The notes below the pieces were generated by a model. It had not been told where the DNA came from and searched no databases. It saw only the letters and a program-made list of their open reading frames with translations. 64,000 bases of DNA from Platycnemis pennipes (Eukaryota > Arthropoda > Insecta > Odonata > Platycnemididae), in NCBI GenBank assembly GCA_933228895.1, contig OW121846.1, positions 5,487,915-5,551,914 on the forward strand, written 5' to 3'. The stretch's first letter is position 1. Each line of letters opens with the position of its first letter. This document shows, one piece after another, positions 34,235 through 46,900 of this stretch. The translations under genes and the position numbers were made by a program.

Positions 34235-34236
34235 TA

Positions 34237-34658
34237 TTTATATTTGAGCAAAATATTTTCAAAATTTGAAACAAAGTACTCAATTACATATAAAGTTACT
34301 CAAAGTTAAATGAAGAAATGTCCGCATGCCTCTCATCACATAGAAAAATAGGTCTACCACTGGGGCAAGAGGCTATTTCAACATGGTTCGTAGTGGAGAT
34401 ATCCCTGCAGGGCAGTTTTGGGTGGTTTTGGACTCAGAGGGTTAAACAGCAGCTTAATTAAAAGTTGCAAACTAGTAATGAGAAACCTCGCTTGAAGTTA
34501 TCCACTGATATGCATGAAAGCAAAATTTGAATTTAGACAAATTCAACCAGACAGTTATATTACTATAATATTCAAGAATATTGCCAGCCAGTGTCATTTC
34601 TAAAGAATTATTATCTCCTCTTCTTTAGAGTAATTGGTCCCCTGCACTAAGTACATAC
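34237..34658. other. short intron stretch, nothing recognised
   Basis: Intron between the pogo-like element and the synaptojanin exon at 34659. A GGGTTAA at 34439-34445 resembles a piggyBac-type end, without partner. Confidence 0.4.
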
Positions 34659-34767
34659 CTGGCTGCAACAATGTTACTAGCGTTCAGGTCCACTATTTCC
34701 TCAAATCCAATGGCAAACATATCAATTGGTGGATCACGTATTTCTTCATTACAAACATCAACAAGGG
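34659..34767 (-). CDS. Synj: synaptojanin exon: IGFEE catalytic block
   Basis: A 109-bp exon with acceptor TTTTGACAG and donor GTATGT. It reads DVCNEEIRDPP followed by DMFAIGFEEIVDLNASNIV, the second conserved 5-phosphatase block. The glutamates after IGF correspond to the metal/phosphate-binding IGFQE motif of the family. It enters with two bases of a codon and leaves with two, matching the exons on each side. It lies about 200 bp from the TTAA-flanked piggyBac at 34970, so one intron is loaded with elements close to its edge. Confidence 0.94.
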
Positions 34768-34969
34768 CTGTCAAAAGAATAAAAATGTGCAGTTTTAGGA
34801 TCTTATAGCTCATTGCAAAAAATTTTAAATTGCATAATTAAATTCCATTTCCTTCATTTAAATTGTACTGCCACAAAACCATTCATTACACATAAACAAG
34901 TAACTGCACTTACAAAATGTTTAATAAATAGGCTTAAGGATCCACAATACAGGGAAGAAATAGTTTTAA

Positions 34970-37488
34970 CCCTTAACTAGTAATGTGCATTTTTGTCACA
35001 CTACCAGTGATGTGAGGTCTAGGAGACGACAATATATTAAATAATAATAAAATGTTGCTATGCCATTTTATTAAATAATTTAATTTTTATACCTCTCAGC
35101 ACTTTGTCTTAAACTTGTATTTCATTTTATAAATCAACAATAACAACCAATTTTTCACGGAAAATTATTATTTGGAACAATTTTCAAAATTTTAATAAAA
35201 AAATCACTAATATATTATTACCATCTTCACATATTAATATTCTACCAGATACAAAAATAAAGCCTTAATTATTTAAGCTGAATAATAATTCGCAAATGGA
35301 ATAATCTCATTTATTTCTTTTTTTGTTGCAACCTGCAGCTGATCAAAATTACATTTTTTCACAAAATATCTCACATCTCCGTTTGAACACAGTCTTTGCG
35401 AATTTTTATTATGCATTCTAAGCACACTGGCTTTCTGCATTGGAAACATATGAAAGAGGTTTTCCGTTTCTTGCATGGTGGGCACAGTCTACACGTAGTC
35501 TTCTTCTCTGGTAGATGGTCTTCCAACGGTAGGTGGAGAATCTGACCTATACTTAATCGTACCTGTCTTGCGAGTCTAGGATTGGACATTCTCCTTCTCA
35601 AGTGGATCATTACTACCTGCAGCTATCGATTTAAGAAAATTAAACCTAAGCATAACTTTTTTGTCTTTCATGGATTCTTGAAGCACAAAGGAGTTGACTA
35701 AGAAAAAATCTAATTCACCTCCTTGTCCTTCGGCTGGACAAGTAGCTACAACGAGTAGCTATCCAATGCATCAACGCCATCCTTAGTAGCATTATAAAAT
35801 GCAGTTATTTCTGGTTTCCCTGAGTCTGTCGTCACTCTCCCTGTGGTACATTGAGGAATCCAAACAAGTAGCCCTATTTCTCTTCCGAATATGAGAAACT
35901 AGTCACTTTGAAAAGTAGAGTTGTCCTACCATTCCTGGTCAGAAAATTTCCCTGCGGGGCCATCTGTGGCAAAAATACTTCATATGTCTTAATTATTTTA
36001 CTTTAAAAATAGCAGAATAAGCTAAAAAGACCAGGAAATGCTTTCAATTCCATCAGATCTAAATTTTGAAGTTAAAGCCTGATGTCCCTTTTACACTTCT
36101 CTCTTATCATTTGAAGCTTTATGTTCGTCCAATGTAATAGCAATAGTAACATTTCTTCATCAAAAATCTGGGGCCAATAATCTATAGTCTCACCACCTTT
36201 ACCTAGCAATATAATGGAATCCTTCAAATCAGGATTTTCAGCGACGATGTTATGCATGGGTGTACGAATTTTCCTCTTTGGCTCACTGGATGATCACCTA
36301 CTGTGATTTCTCCCATGAAAAAATTGCCTTTACTTGGGGAAACCATCTTCACTACATCACTTCTTTCCTCATCTGTGCTCTTTCCTTCATTAGCAGCGGT
36401 CTCCGTATCGTGACCACTTCTGATAACATAATCTTCTTCAATGTCACTTTCCACTTCACTTTCATCTTCTGCTAAGTACCCATAACCTGCTCCACAAAAC
36501 CAGGGGCTTGCAGTCGCAGTTTTTGAGAAGGATTGGGTTGGTTACTCATGGCTGCAGGCGAAATTCATTCGCAGTATGATCCACAGCAATTTGTTTCTAA
36601 TCCACACCATTGTCCAGCGTGTTCAAAAATAGCATTCCTTTGAATTATAAGAGAATATAAAATGTGTATTTACATTACAAATTCAAGAATATAGTCATTA
36701 TGTGTTTCTAGGATTCAAAAAACTTACCTGAGTGTGATGCTGTTGTCAGGGGCGAGTAATTTAAAGAATTGTGTCCAAACAAATAATTTTGCTAGAGCAA
36801 GTGATAAATCAGCATACTGCAGTTGACAGGAAATATCATGTTCCTACTGTTCTCATACACAAACTTACTGAGCAAGTATGAAAAATCTGTCATTTTTCCA
36901 ACGTATATAACCTGCATATTGCTTGCACGTGTTACAGGCAAAATGACAGAAAAACAGGCAACACCACTTTTTCAATATAAATATTAATAAAATGAATAAG
37001 TGGTGTTACATTTATACAATTGAGAGCGTGATATGTCCATAAAAGCAGGATTTCTTTTATTTTGTGAACGCCCTCAGCATCAACTTGAGTAAATGTTTTA
37101 TCTCACTGAACATATTTTTGAAAAATTTAAAAATATTATATCCACATTGCACTAGTAACAAATGATTAAAAATAGGAATTATTTACTCTTATAGTTGTAC
37201 AATCTCTAAAGTTTGTTTTTTTAACCACTATCGGAATCATGTCCACCAATATAACGTTTAGTCATTTTCCAACTTAGTGACGTGAGGTCTCTCAGACCAG
37301 TTATCGAATTCAGTTGACTTTTTACATGGATACAGAATGAATATATAACATTTTAAGAATGCTACACCCTTATTAGACAAAAATAGGACGATAACAAGAA
37401 TAACATGCGGTTTGAACATTACTGTTTGAAAATATTCATAATTTTAAAAACGCAGTGGTCCCTCAGACCACACGTCAATGGCTAAGGG
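34970..37488 (-). mobile_element. second piggyBac element, 2.5 kb
   Basis: TTAA at 34966-34969 and 37489-37492. Left end CCCTTAACTAGTAATGTG, right end the complement of CCCTTAGCCATTGACGTG. Subterminal GTGAGGTCT and TCAGACCA words repeat inside both ends (35014, 37275-37300, 37455-37475). The termini differ from the element at 12360, so it is a separate family. It contains transposase remnants on the minus strand. Confidence 0.85.
35371..36475 (-). pseudogene. piggyBac transposase remnant 2
   Basis: Minus-strand pieces: an acidic N-terminus (36454-36224; MESDIEEDYVIRSGHDTE), then 36257-36072 with ENPDLKDSIILLGKGGE and TIDYWPQIFDEEMLLLLL. A late-core fragment near 35890-35780 reads KPEITAFYNATKDGVDALDS, matching the conserved region around the third acidic residue. 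Next comes LVNSFVLQESMKDKKVMLRF near 35690-35640. The C-terminal Cys-rich domain is CRLCPPCKKRKTSFICFQC (35610-35371). Most of the catalytic centre is deleted. Confidence 0.82.
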
Positions 37489-37587
37489 TTAATATCTTGT
37501 CAGGAATGCTATCACTGGGGCCATGCTATCATCTGGGGCCATGCTCCTATGGCCAATGACATATTCTTATTACAAAATAGAGAAGTG

Positions 37588-37664
37588 AGAATCATCTAGA
37601 TTCATCTAGATCATCTAGATCTATCATCTAGATTCATCTAGAGAATCATCTAGAGAATCATCAT
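37588..37664. repeat. ATCATCTAGA minisatellite
   Basis: About seven imperfect copies of a 10-bp ATCATCTAGA unit, ending just before the LINE at 37690. Confidence 0.8.
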
Positions 37665-37689
37665 CATACCCTAAAAAGGTATTTTTTTC

Positions 37690-40640
37690 TTCTTTATGAA
37701 TATTCAATCGATGCGTAACAAGTCCAGTAATCTGGAAGTGCTCCTTCAAGAATTAGACACTGACATTCTTTTGTTAAGTGAACATTGGCTAACCGTCAAT
37801 GAGCTCAGTACTTATGCAATAAATGGCCTCAAACTATTGTCACAGTTTTGTAGGTCTGAATCGAGAGGGGGTGGAGTGGCGATTTTCGGTAAAGAAAATC
37901 TCAGTGTTTCTGCTCTTACCTACAATGAAAGCACTGAAAAAGAATTTGAGTGCTCCATAGTAATTGTTAAAATCAAAACACTTCGGATAGTTGTTATTTC
38001 ACTTTACAGATCTCCCTCTGCCAGTGTAACTTCTTTTTTAAGGAATCTTAGTGATCTCTTCCAATTTGTAAATTCAGCTGTCATTGATAATGTTCTTGTT
38101 TTTGGCGACTTTAATATAAATATGTTGGGTAAAAGCTCATCATGTGATGATTTAATAAATTTACTTAACTCTTTTCGCTTGAAGGTTGTAAATGACCAAC
38201 CTACTAGGGTGTGCTCCCACTCAGCCACCTTAATTGATCTTATTGTGACTGATCTTCCAACAAACATGCTATCGCATTCTGTTGTACCAAGTGAACTTTC
38301 GAACCACTACAGCCTTGAGCTTAAGCTGTTACCTATGAATAATGTCCAAATTAACAAATTGCATGTACAGAAGCATCATTATTGTGTTGATGCTTTTTCA
38401 ATCTTCCTGTCTTGTCTCTCTCAGGAAACTTGGGGAGATGTTTATGTAGCCCAAGATGTTGAGTCTAAGTTCAGAATTTTCATGAATATTTTCTTAATGT
38501 ATTTTAATCATGCTTTCCCCTCTAAGACTATTACTACTAATTCTAGACCAAAAAAAATAACATTCCCAGAATATCTAATAAACATGGGCAAACATGTACG
38601 TCATTTACATCAGCTAAGTAAATTCACCGATCATTCCTTACGTGACATGTACCTTGTCAATTTGAAAAGCTACAAAAAGTGCATCCAGGACTTCATCAAA
38701 GATCATAATGTTACTTACATCTCCTCATCCAGCAATTGTGTAAAAGCTGCTTGGAATATCATTAAACACCATACAAGTGCAAGCAGTGAATCACATAGTT
38801 CTTCATGCATGACTTTCAACAAAACTCCAATAACGGACCCAGTTGCTATTGTGGACCGTTTCAATAAACAATTCTGCCATGTTGCTCCAAGTAGTGGTCT
38901 TCCAGAGCCAAAGTTGAACAAGGCCCCCTATTCTTTTTTCCTTTTTCCCTCAGTCCCTGCAGAATTTCTTCCCATCATTAACTCCCTGGCAAATAAGTGG
39001 TCTGCAGGTTATGACGAAGTGTCTGTGCCTGTTGTCAAAAGTGCCTCCAGATGGATAGCCAAACCTCTATCTGATATCTTCAACTCATCAATTTCAGAGG
39101 GTCGTTTTCCAACTTACTTAAAAATAGCCCTTATATCTCCTATTTACAAGAAGGGATCAGTAACTGAATCCGATAACTATAGAACAATCTCCATCCTGTC
39201 TGTTTTCTCAAAAATTTTTGAAAAACTCATGTATAACCGCATTGTAAATTATCTTGGAAAATATAATTTGTTGCATGTAGCTCAACATGGTTTCAGAAAG
39301 GGTAAATCCACAACAACAGCTGCATTCCATCTTGTCAATACCATATGCCAGTCCCTAAACAAACATGAAATGGTCACAGGTATTTTCTTTGACCTGAGTA
39401 AGGCATTTGACACAATCGATCATAGCATTTTATCCAGTAAATTAATACATATTGGTATTAATGGTAATGCTCATTCGTGGATTATGTCATACCTCTCTAA
39501 TCGCAAGCAAATTGTCCAATACAGAAGTAAGTCTAAGATGGGAATAAACACCTATAAATCTGGTACTCTTGAAACAAGTTGCGGTGTTCCTCAGGGTTCT
39601 ATTTTGGGACCCCTTTTGTTTATAATTTTCATAAATGACCTTCCTCTTTCATTGCCCAATTGCAGTGCAATTTTATATGCTGATGACACTTCTTCCATAA
39701 ACTCTGGGATGACCTTGGATGACCTGTCTATCAGCACAAGGCACACCTTAAACAGTATGGTGAATTGGTGTCTCGAAAACAACCTGATCCTTAACAACAG
39801 TAAATCTTGCTTCATGCAGTTTCACTGTAAAATATCACCACCAACATCTACCTTACTATTAAGAATCAATAATGAGAGTATTCATCGCTCTTCTTCCACT
39901 GACTTTCTTGGTGAGCTGACTCTCTTAGTGAGGATCTTGATTGGTCGCTCCATATTAATAAAATTATACGGAAAATCTCGACTGGCATCTTCATGCTAAG
40001 GAAACTAGCCCCAATCACCTCAACTGACACTTTAAAACTAGTCTATTATGCTGCAATTCATTCCCACCTGTCCTACGGGATTATCTTCTGGGGTAACAGT
40101 AGTGCTGCAATTAAAGCTTTCTCTTCTCAAAAAAGATCAGTTAAAGCCATTGTTAGAGTGTCCATTAGAGCACCTGGAAGACCTCTCTTCAAAGCACTAA
40201 ATATACTTACTCTACCTTGTTTGTATATTTTACAATGCTGCACCTTCGTAAAAAATAATCCCTCCCTGTTTCCACCAAGTTCAACCATTCATCAGCACTC
40301 CACTCGTTCCAAGAACCACATTCACCTTCATAGTTATAATCTGACTGCTGCCCAACATGGACCGCATCACTCTGCATCCGTTGTATACAATAAATTGCCC
40401 CAAACAATTAAGTTAATAAAATCTCCTCATACTTTCAAATGCCAATTAAAGAAAATGTTGCTCAACAAAGGCTACTACAGTGTAAATGAATATTTTTCTG
40501 ACAGTCTATAATATTTGTATTATAAATGTTTGTATTGTGTAAAATGTTTTTTGTATTTTTATATGTTTTCATGACCATGTTCTATGTCAGATTCTTGACC
40601 AACGGAACAATAAATATTATTATTATTATTATCTCTAATT
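37690..40640 (+). mobile_element. CR1/L2/Jockey-like LINE, 5'-truncated
   Basis: Starts inside the endonuclease domain and ends in AACAATAAATATT followed by an (ATT)n tail at 40608-40632, so it is 5'-truncated with an intact 3' end. No clear target duplication was found. It holds the frame at 37696-39999 and its continuation at 39993-40511. Confidence 0.85.
37696..40511 (+). pseudogene. LINE endonuclease/reverse transcriptase, one frameshift
   Basis: APE-type endonuclease blocks: NIQSMRNKSSNLEVLL, DILLLSEHWL, VVISLYRSPSA, NVLVFGDFNINML, LIDLIVTDLP and SNHYSLELKL. RT blocks: FPTYLKIALISPIYKKGS, NYRTISILSVFSKIFEKLMY, QHGFRKGKSTTTAAFHLVN, FFDLSKAFDTIDH (motif A), SCGVPQGSILGPLLFIIFIN (motif B), AILYADDTSSI (motif C). 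The frame shifts by one base near 39905-39915; the other frame then carries ISTGIFMLRKLAPITSTDT, HSHLSYGIIFWG and the C-terminal tail to TAA at 40509. All catalytic residues I can check are present, so this is a fairly young copy. Confidence 0.88.
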
Positions 40641-41084
40641 CACCCTTCCGTGAGCACTGCCAACCCATCTCTAAACAATTTGGAATTATGACACTGTATA
40701 GTTTGTATGTATACAAACGTTTATGTAATGAGTAGGGACCTGATATTTTCAGTGTTTTCAAATGCCCAAAATCGGTCTTATTTTTTGGGAATTTCGTTGT
40801 TTTCAAACCCATATTTCGGTGTTTTCATTTATGGCTACACACAGCGTAATTTGTGAGTAAAAAGTAAATGCAAGTAGTAATGCAGCATTGCTGAATGTAA
40901 TTATTTTAAAATACTTTAATTTCTAATAAACAAATTGAATAGCCAATGAAACAGAGCATTGGCAACCATGGTCTTGAACATCTCTAAGCAAACAATTTTT
41001 TCATATGCTTCCTCACGGCTCCAATGCACCAGCTGAAATTGCTTTGCCTACTTTATTAATCATATTATCTTCTGAGGATTAATC

Positions 41085-41560
41085 ATGAGAAAGGAAAGGT
41101 AATGAGATTTTCTGGGATAAAGAAAAGCGAGGCTGGTCATAAGAGGAGGAAACAAACTGGAGTAATTTAATTACTTGGGTAGTACTTTGGAAGAAAACTG
41201 GCATAGTAGCAAACACATTCGGAAGGAGAACAGCGCCAGCAAAAGAAACATTTTGCAATATGAGGAATATGATGATGGGGACCTAGCATAAGGATGTAAA
41301 GAAGAGGCTGGCGAAGAGTTCAACGTGGAATGTGGCATTGTGTGGTGCAGAAACGAGTTCTCTTGAGGAAGGAAGATGAGAATAGACTGCAGTCGTTTGA
41401 GAGATGAGTGTGTGAGTGGATGGAGAATGTGCGATTGTATGAAAGAAAGACAAATAAGGAAGTATGTAGGTACTTGGTATGATGGGGGAGGAGAGGATAC
41501 TTGTGGAGGTGGTTAGCAGGAGGCAGGGGTTGGAACATGTAGTGAGAGGCTTCTTAACTT
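41085..41560 (+). pseudogene. LINE reverse-transcriptase C-terminal fragment
   Basis: Scattered frames match the end of an RT polyprotein: KGKVMRFSGIKK, a KKTFCNMRNMMMGT-like stretch, KEDENRLQSFERWVWRRM and a trailing Arg-rich segment. Many stops. It resembles the family at 54 kb and 63 kb but is too decayed to assign. Confidence 0.5.
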
Positions 41561-41666
41561 CTCCTGAATTACAGCGTAACTTCAGTACTTCTAGCTGCTA
41601 ATGGGTGAAGCTTACACGAAACAAGTCACTTCTGTCAACCAAGATATTATGTGCACTCGAGTTTGG

Positions 41667-42363
41667 CACTCGAGGACATGTATGAAATAACCAAAAGACC
41701 TGCGGAAAATTTAATCACATTAATTTTTTCTCGTTTGATAATCCGTTAATTGTTGTACTCATAACATTTTTGAATTACCTATATTGTACCAAAGTTCAAT
41801 GGAAAAAGTGAAGGTTTTTTGTGTTCAATGATTATGCCGACTTTAAAAATTTATTTCTCAGAAACCTATCACCGATCTATTGAAAATTACTACACAATAC
41901 ACGCAAGAATGTTTTTCTCAAGCTTTTTTCCTGGCTATTAATTGGGTTTTAATCCTTGGATATCCACATGTTATAATACATCGTCTTTAAGAACGTAATG
42001 TAATCAAATTTTTTTTATCAAATCACATTGTAAATGGTAGCGGGCCAGCTGCTATTTGTTGCTGGCATCATTTTTGTCAGAAGTATTTTCTTGAGTCCGG
42101 GTGGTATTCAAATGTTATTCTCATTGCACTGTCATCCTTAGTTATCCTAATTTTATAAAATACATTATAGTCAAGAACATTATTTAATCAACTTTTTTGT
42201 ATCAATGTATACTTAAATGGGTAGTAATAAGACGGGTGGGCGGCTAATTGTTGTTTGGAAAGCCGTACTTAGTACCTGCCAAAATAAACGAGGAAAAGAT
42301 GATATGATTAAATTTTCTGTAGGTCTTCTGGTTATTTTATAAATACCCTTCAAACTCGAGTGC
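41667..42363. repeat. inverted-repeat element inside the hAT
   Basis: About 60-70 bp at the left (GGCACTCGAGG ... AAATAACCAAAAGACC ... GAAAATTTAATCA) recurs inverted at the right (complement of GGCACTCGAGTTTG ... AAATAACCAGAAGACC ... GAAAATTTAATCA). No coding content. Looks like a MITE of unknown class. Confidence 0.6.
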
Positions 42364-43932
42364 CCATAGCATTTTGGTCGGCAGTGGCAACTTGCCCCTT
42401 GTAAGGTAAATTGAAACCAACTCTATTTCGTGTTATATTCCCTAATTTTTAATTAACTGTATTCATTTCGGTGGTATTTTGAATTCGGTGGGTGTATGTA
42501 GTATCTTTTCGTCAGTCTCTTCTCATTTCCCGTTTCCGGTTTTCACAGCGACTGCAGAGCTGACCATCGTAATTTGGCAGCGTCGGAAACTACTAGATAC
42601 CGGCGTACGAACTTGTTCAAGTCTGTTTCCGCACTAATAGGCGCTTCAGACCGGGGGGAAAGGTGACTCACCCCAGATGGGGTAAAAGGCTTACGCGCGT
42701 AAGGACGAACGTAACGACCACTGTAGTCTGAACGGGGCATGATTGGACAGACGGGACGGATGATATTTCGTGAACGATTGAACATGTCGAAGAGAATATC
42801 GGTAATCGAAAATCGATACAACAAGGTTCAAAAATATTTACTGTACGTGAGTAGTCTGATTTCGTGTAATTAATCGTGTTTAACCAAGTTTGGGTGAAAA
42901 TTTCACGGATTATTATGAATTTCGCGTATTTCATTCTAAATAGGCATATTTCGCGTTTATCACCATTATTTCGTTATCGCGAAAAGATCAGGTCTCTAGT
43001 AATGAGAAAATATTGACCTGTACAAAACTGTAAATAGGATTCATTATCATGACACCAGGAGGAGGGAGAAACTTATTATACCACAGTGCAAATTAACGAA
43101 AACTAAAAATCAATTTAATGTGATCAAACAGAAATTTTTAAATATGTTACCTCATGAGGCCAGAACTGTAACCTACTCGAAATTTAAATGTGTCTTGTAC
43201 TGTTGGATGGAATCAAAAGCCTTTTCCTCTATTGATGATTTTTTGATATGTAAACTTCACATAGCTTTTTGATTATTTTAAAATGTACTCTTTGACAAAG
43301 ACCATTGCATGTACCTTGCTGAACGCCTAATAAATCATATTATTTTTATTATTATCGGGTCCAGAAGACAGAGTATTTGCGGGAGAATTGCCCATTTGAA
43401 GAATCTCTGAATGAGTAACTGGTTTGACAGAGAAGGATCCAGCAAACTGGTCGTTTGTGGCGCTTGTCTTTAGCTTAAGCATTATTTATAAGTGTCTACT
43501 TATATTTAGTCTTTTTAACTACTTCTGTGAAATAGACATTAATAAATAGGAGGCAACCTGAGTAGGACTATCCACAAGTTTTCCAATTGGATTTAATATT
43601 ATATTATCATTTCTAGTATCTTTGTTTTGGTTTAATTCAGTTAATCAACCCCATGACTCCTTGGTGGAATTTTTGGCATTGCAAATTATGAAATCATTAC
43701 ACACAGATTTGGATTCTTTTACAATCTTCTTTAAATTTCTGTCCAAAACTTGATATATTTTCATAAGTTCATGATCTTCCCTGGTGAAAATAAACCGTGA
43801 CAGACAGTGTGACAACAATGTGTATCACACTGTGCAAGTGTATTAGTCACAGTGTATGTACACTGTGCGCACAGTGTGCTCCCTTCAAAGCGTGATGGAC
43901 AGTGTGACCACAATGTGCTGCACACTGTACAA

Positions 43933-46900
43933 TAGGGTGGGCCGAAAAAAGGTTTTTTTTCCGGATCAAATTTGCCCTATGCGGGAAAGTTGTGTACTGG
44001 TATCAGGATCTTGCATGCAAAATTTTTTCGAAATCGGATAATATTAACCACTGCCGCCCAAGCTCTAAAGTTTAAAATTTTGCGAAAATTCAGGCGGAAA
44101 TGGGAAACAAACGGTTATGGAGAATAATTTGTTGCAAATGCTGGAACATTGGTAAATATCAACGATAGATACATGTGTTTAGATTACAGCACTGAAATGT
44201 GAAGTTTATTTGACGAAATCTATGGCTTATACGATGCCTTAGAATAAACGGCTAATTTAGAGTGTAGGCAACCCGCACAACGACAAAAAATTTTACACGC
44301 ACCAAGCATCACTTCAAATAGATCACTTTTGGGAGCCGTATTTGGGGTAAATGAATATTTTTTCGAATGCAGCTCCTTTATAAATGTCTCATACTTCATT
44401 TGGGTATAGATAATACATTAAAACAGACGGTAAAGTTAATTTTTTTAAACTAACCTCAATTATGATGAAGAATTTTTTGCATGTTGAGCTATTGCCACAA
44501 AAAAAATCAGTTAATCAAGGTAGGATTAAGGCACAGCCTGATCACCAAATATTTATAAGAAGCTCTTTGCTATTTTCGTGAAGAAACTACCCAGAACTCA
44601 CCACGAGGAGGTGACTACCTACTATCGAGTTCCACCCGTGCCCTCCCAAACCAGCCTTCCATAGGGCACGTTTGTAGGTACATATCTGCCTATCACTGGT
44701 TCTTATTATACCTTATGCTGTGCTTTATTTTCAAATTTTGGTTGAAGTTTTCGGCCTTTTATGCATAATAATGCCCATCCATGCCTGCTTTCTGGACTGC
44801 ACATGGATTTTGACGCCACCGAGATCATTTGTACCATCCTTTCAACTGCTTGTGTGTGGCATGGGGGGCACTTTCAACAAAGCCCCTTCCTTCAGAATAT
44901 ATCCCAAATCTTTGCTTATGATATCAGTTATTAAAGGTGGCTGAGTTACCGCTTTTGTTTTCCAGTCAACTAAGTAGACGTAATCTTGGGCCGCAAAATT
45001 CATAGTTGGAAGTTCGAATTTCCTAAATTCCTTCTTCTGATTTTCTTCTGATTTTAATGTTTTCGACGGCCATTTAACGGAACGGTCTTCTCTCATCGGC
45101 TAGCATTGCAAGCAGAATATTCTCTGGGTGAACAAAAAGAGCGTTTCCCTGAATGATTGAGTAAAGGCGTAATTTGACGTCTCGATTCATATATTTCATG
45201 AAATGTATCATGTTCATGATATTCTTCGGACCTTCCGTGCATTGTGGTCTTAATTTTATCGCGAACCACATAGGAGTTTATACTTTCATCACGAAAGTTG
45301 CCAATGTCATCTGTTCTTATGAAGGAGTTTCGGTTGAAACACATAATCGAAGAATGCGAATTGCTGTAGTGGTCCACCTGGAATGAACCATTTTCCCCGG
45401 ACTTCTCGCTGAAAGACTCTCCAGACATTCTCCACTTGAAAAAGCATGTGGTCTCCTTGAGAAACAATCCCGATATCAACTAGAAGCACGGATGCGAGTG
45501 CTGCAGCAGCTCATTTCGATATACAGAATCTTTTACAGGCAGACGCAAATCTAGACAAATTTAAATTATTTACACCCACCTATTTTCAAAAAATCATCAG
45601 CATCACTTGCGTCGCGTAATTCTTCATCTGCAGACGTTTCATCACCTGAGTCTTTCCAAATCTCAGGAACATCTTGCTCAGGTAACGTGGAACATTCTAA
45701 TGATCTTTTATTTCTAACCTATTTCATTTCCTCTTCCTCTTGTTAGTTTCCTTGACATCAATGGCACTGATATTCAATTTTCTATTACTACTCTGGTCCT
45801 GAAGGAATACACGTTCTAAAAATGGCACTTTGGTGGCCAATCAGTTCCACTAGAGAATTCACATGCCGCAACATGAAACAGCTGACACGCGTGACGAAGG
45901 AAGTCTTGCTTCAGATCAACGAAAGTCTTCTTGTTGACAGATTATTGCGGTATTTTCCATGGTATTGGCCATGGCTTTTAAGCTTTTTCTGTATTTTCGC
46001 CATTGTTTTAAGCTTCTTGCAACCGAAACCACAGTACGCTGCACAATGTAGTTATTCACTCACAGCAATGAATACCAACTGACTGACTACCTCAAGCTTA
46101 TGAATTGAAATACGCATCTTGCCCGACAATGGAAGGGAATCCCCAAGGAAAATAAAATATTGCAACGAATATGGTGAGTTTATGAGTAAGATAGTAACAG
46201 CATGAGATGAGGGAGTTTAAACATCAGTTACGAGGGTTTACAATGGGATATGTCTTGTATGAGAATTCTATGCCATTTTATCACCGAAGTATTCACGATC
46301 AACTCATCACTGGGGCCGGAGAAGGATAACCTCCGTCCTCCGTCTCATTCATACTTCCTTAACTCTACCACTACCACTGGCCATCTTTATCATACCTGAC
46401 TCTCGTCGAACTAGCTGTACCTGCAATCGCTTAGGCAGTAGTTAACTCCCGGTTTTTTAAGAAAGTGCCATTTGGAGGAACACGTATATACCGTACATAG
46501 AGATAATGCTTTGATTATGGAACTTTTCGGTTTATCATTTCCTACAGTGAACCACTACAATTTATCAAAGTTCTTAGAAAAAGCTACTATCTTCTGATGA
46601 GTATATCGTAGATATATCAGTCTTTTTTAACAAAAGAATTCGTTTGGACTCCACAAGTGTATTAAAATGTCTGACTCGTAGTATCTTTCCCAGCACGCAG
46701 CCCGCTTTGTCTCCGAGTGAACACCTACTCCTTTTGCAATCTAATTCACTAGCATTTACGACACAAGAATTCGTTGGATTTGCGAAGAATATCTGCAGCT
46801 CAAGGGAACATGAACCAATTATTGGATATTGCAGTATATACCGAGGAAATTAAATGTTTGAATCACCTTTGTGATGAATATCAGGCCGTGATTCTTCGCC

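Larger units (their letters stand above)
40733..42998. mobile_element. hAT element with perfect 8-bp target duplication
   Basis: Ends TAGGGACCTGATATTTTC and the complement of TAGAGACCTGATCTTTTC (16 of 18 match). Flanks GTAATGAG at 40725-40732 and 42999-43006 are identical. Subterminal zones repeat TTTTCA/TTTCGCG words. No transposase is recognised; the interior holds a LINE fragment (41085-41560) and an inverted-repeat insertion (41667-42363), so it was a landing site for later elements. Confidence 0.85.

Noticed and set aside
42543..42824. 93-codon minus-strand frame as hAT transposase
   Set aside because: No hAT or other transposase motif could be seen.
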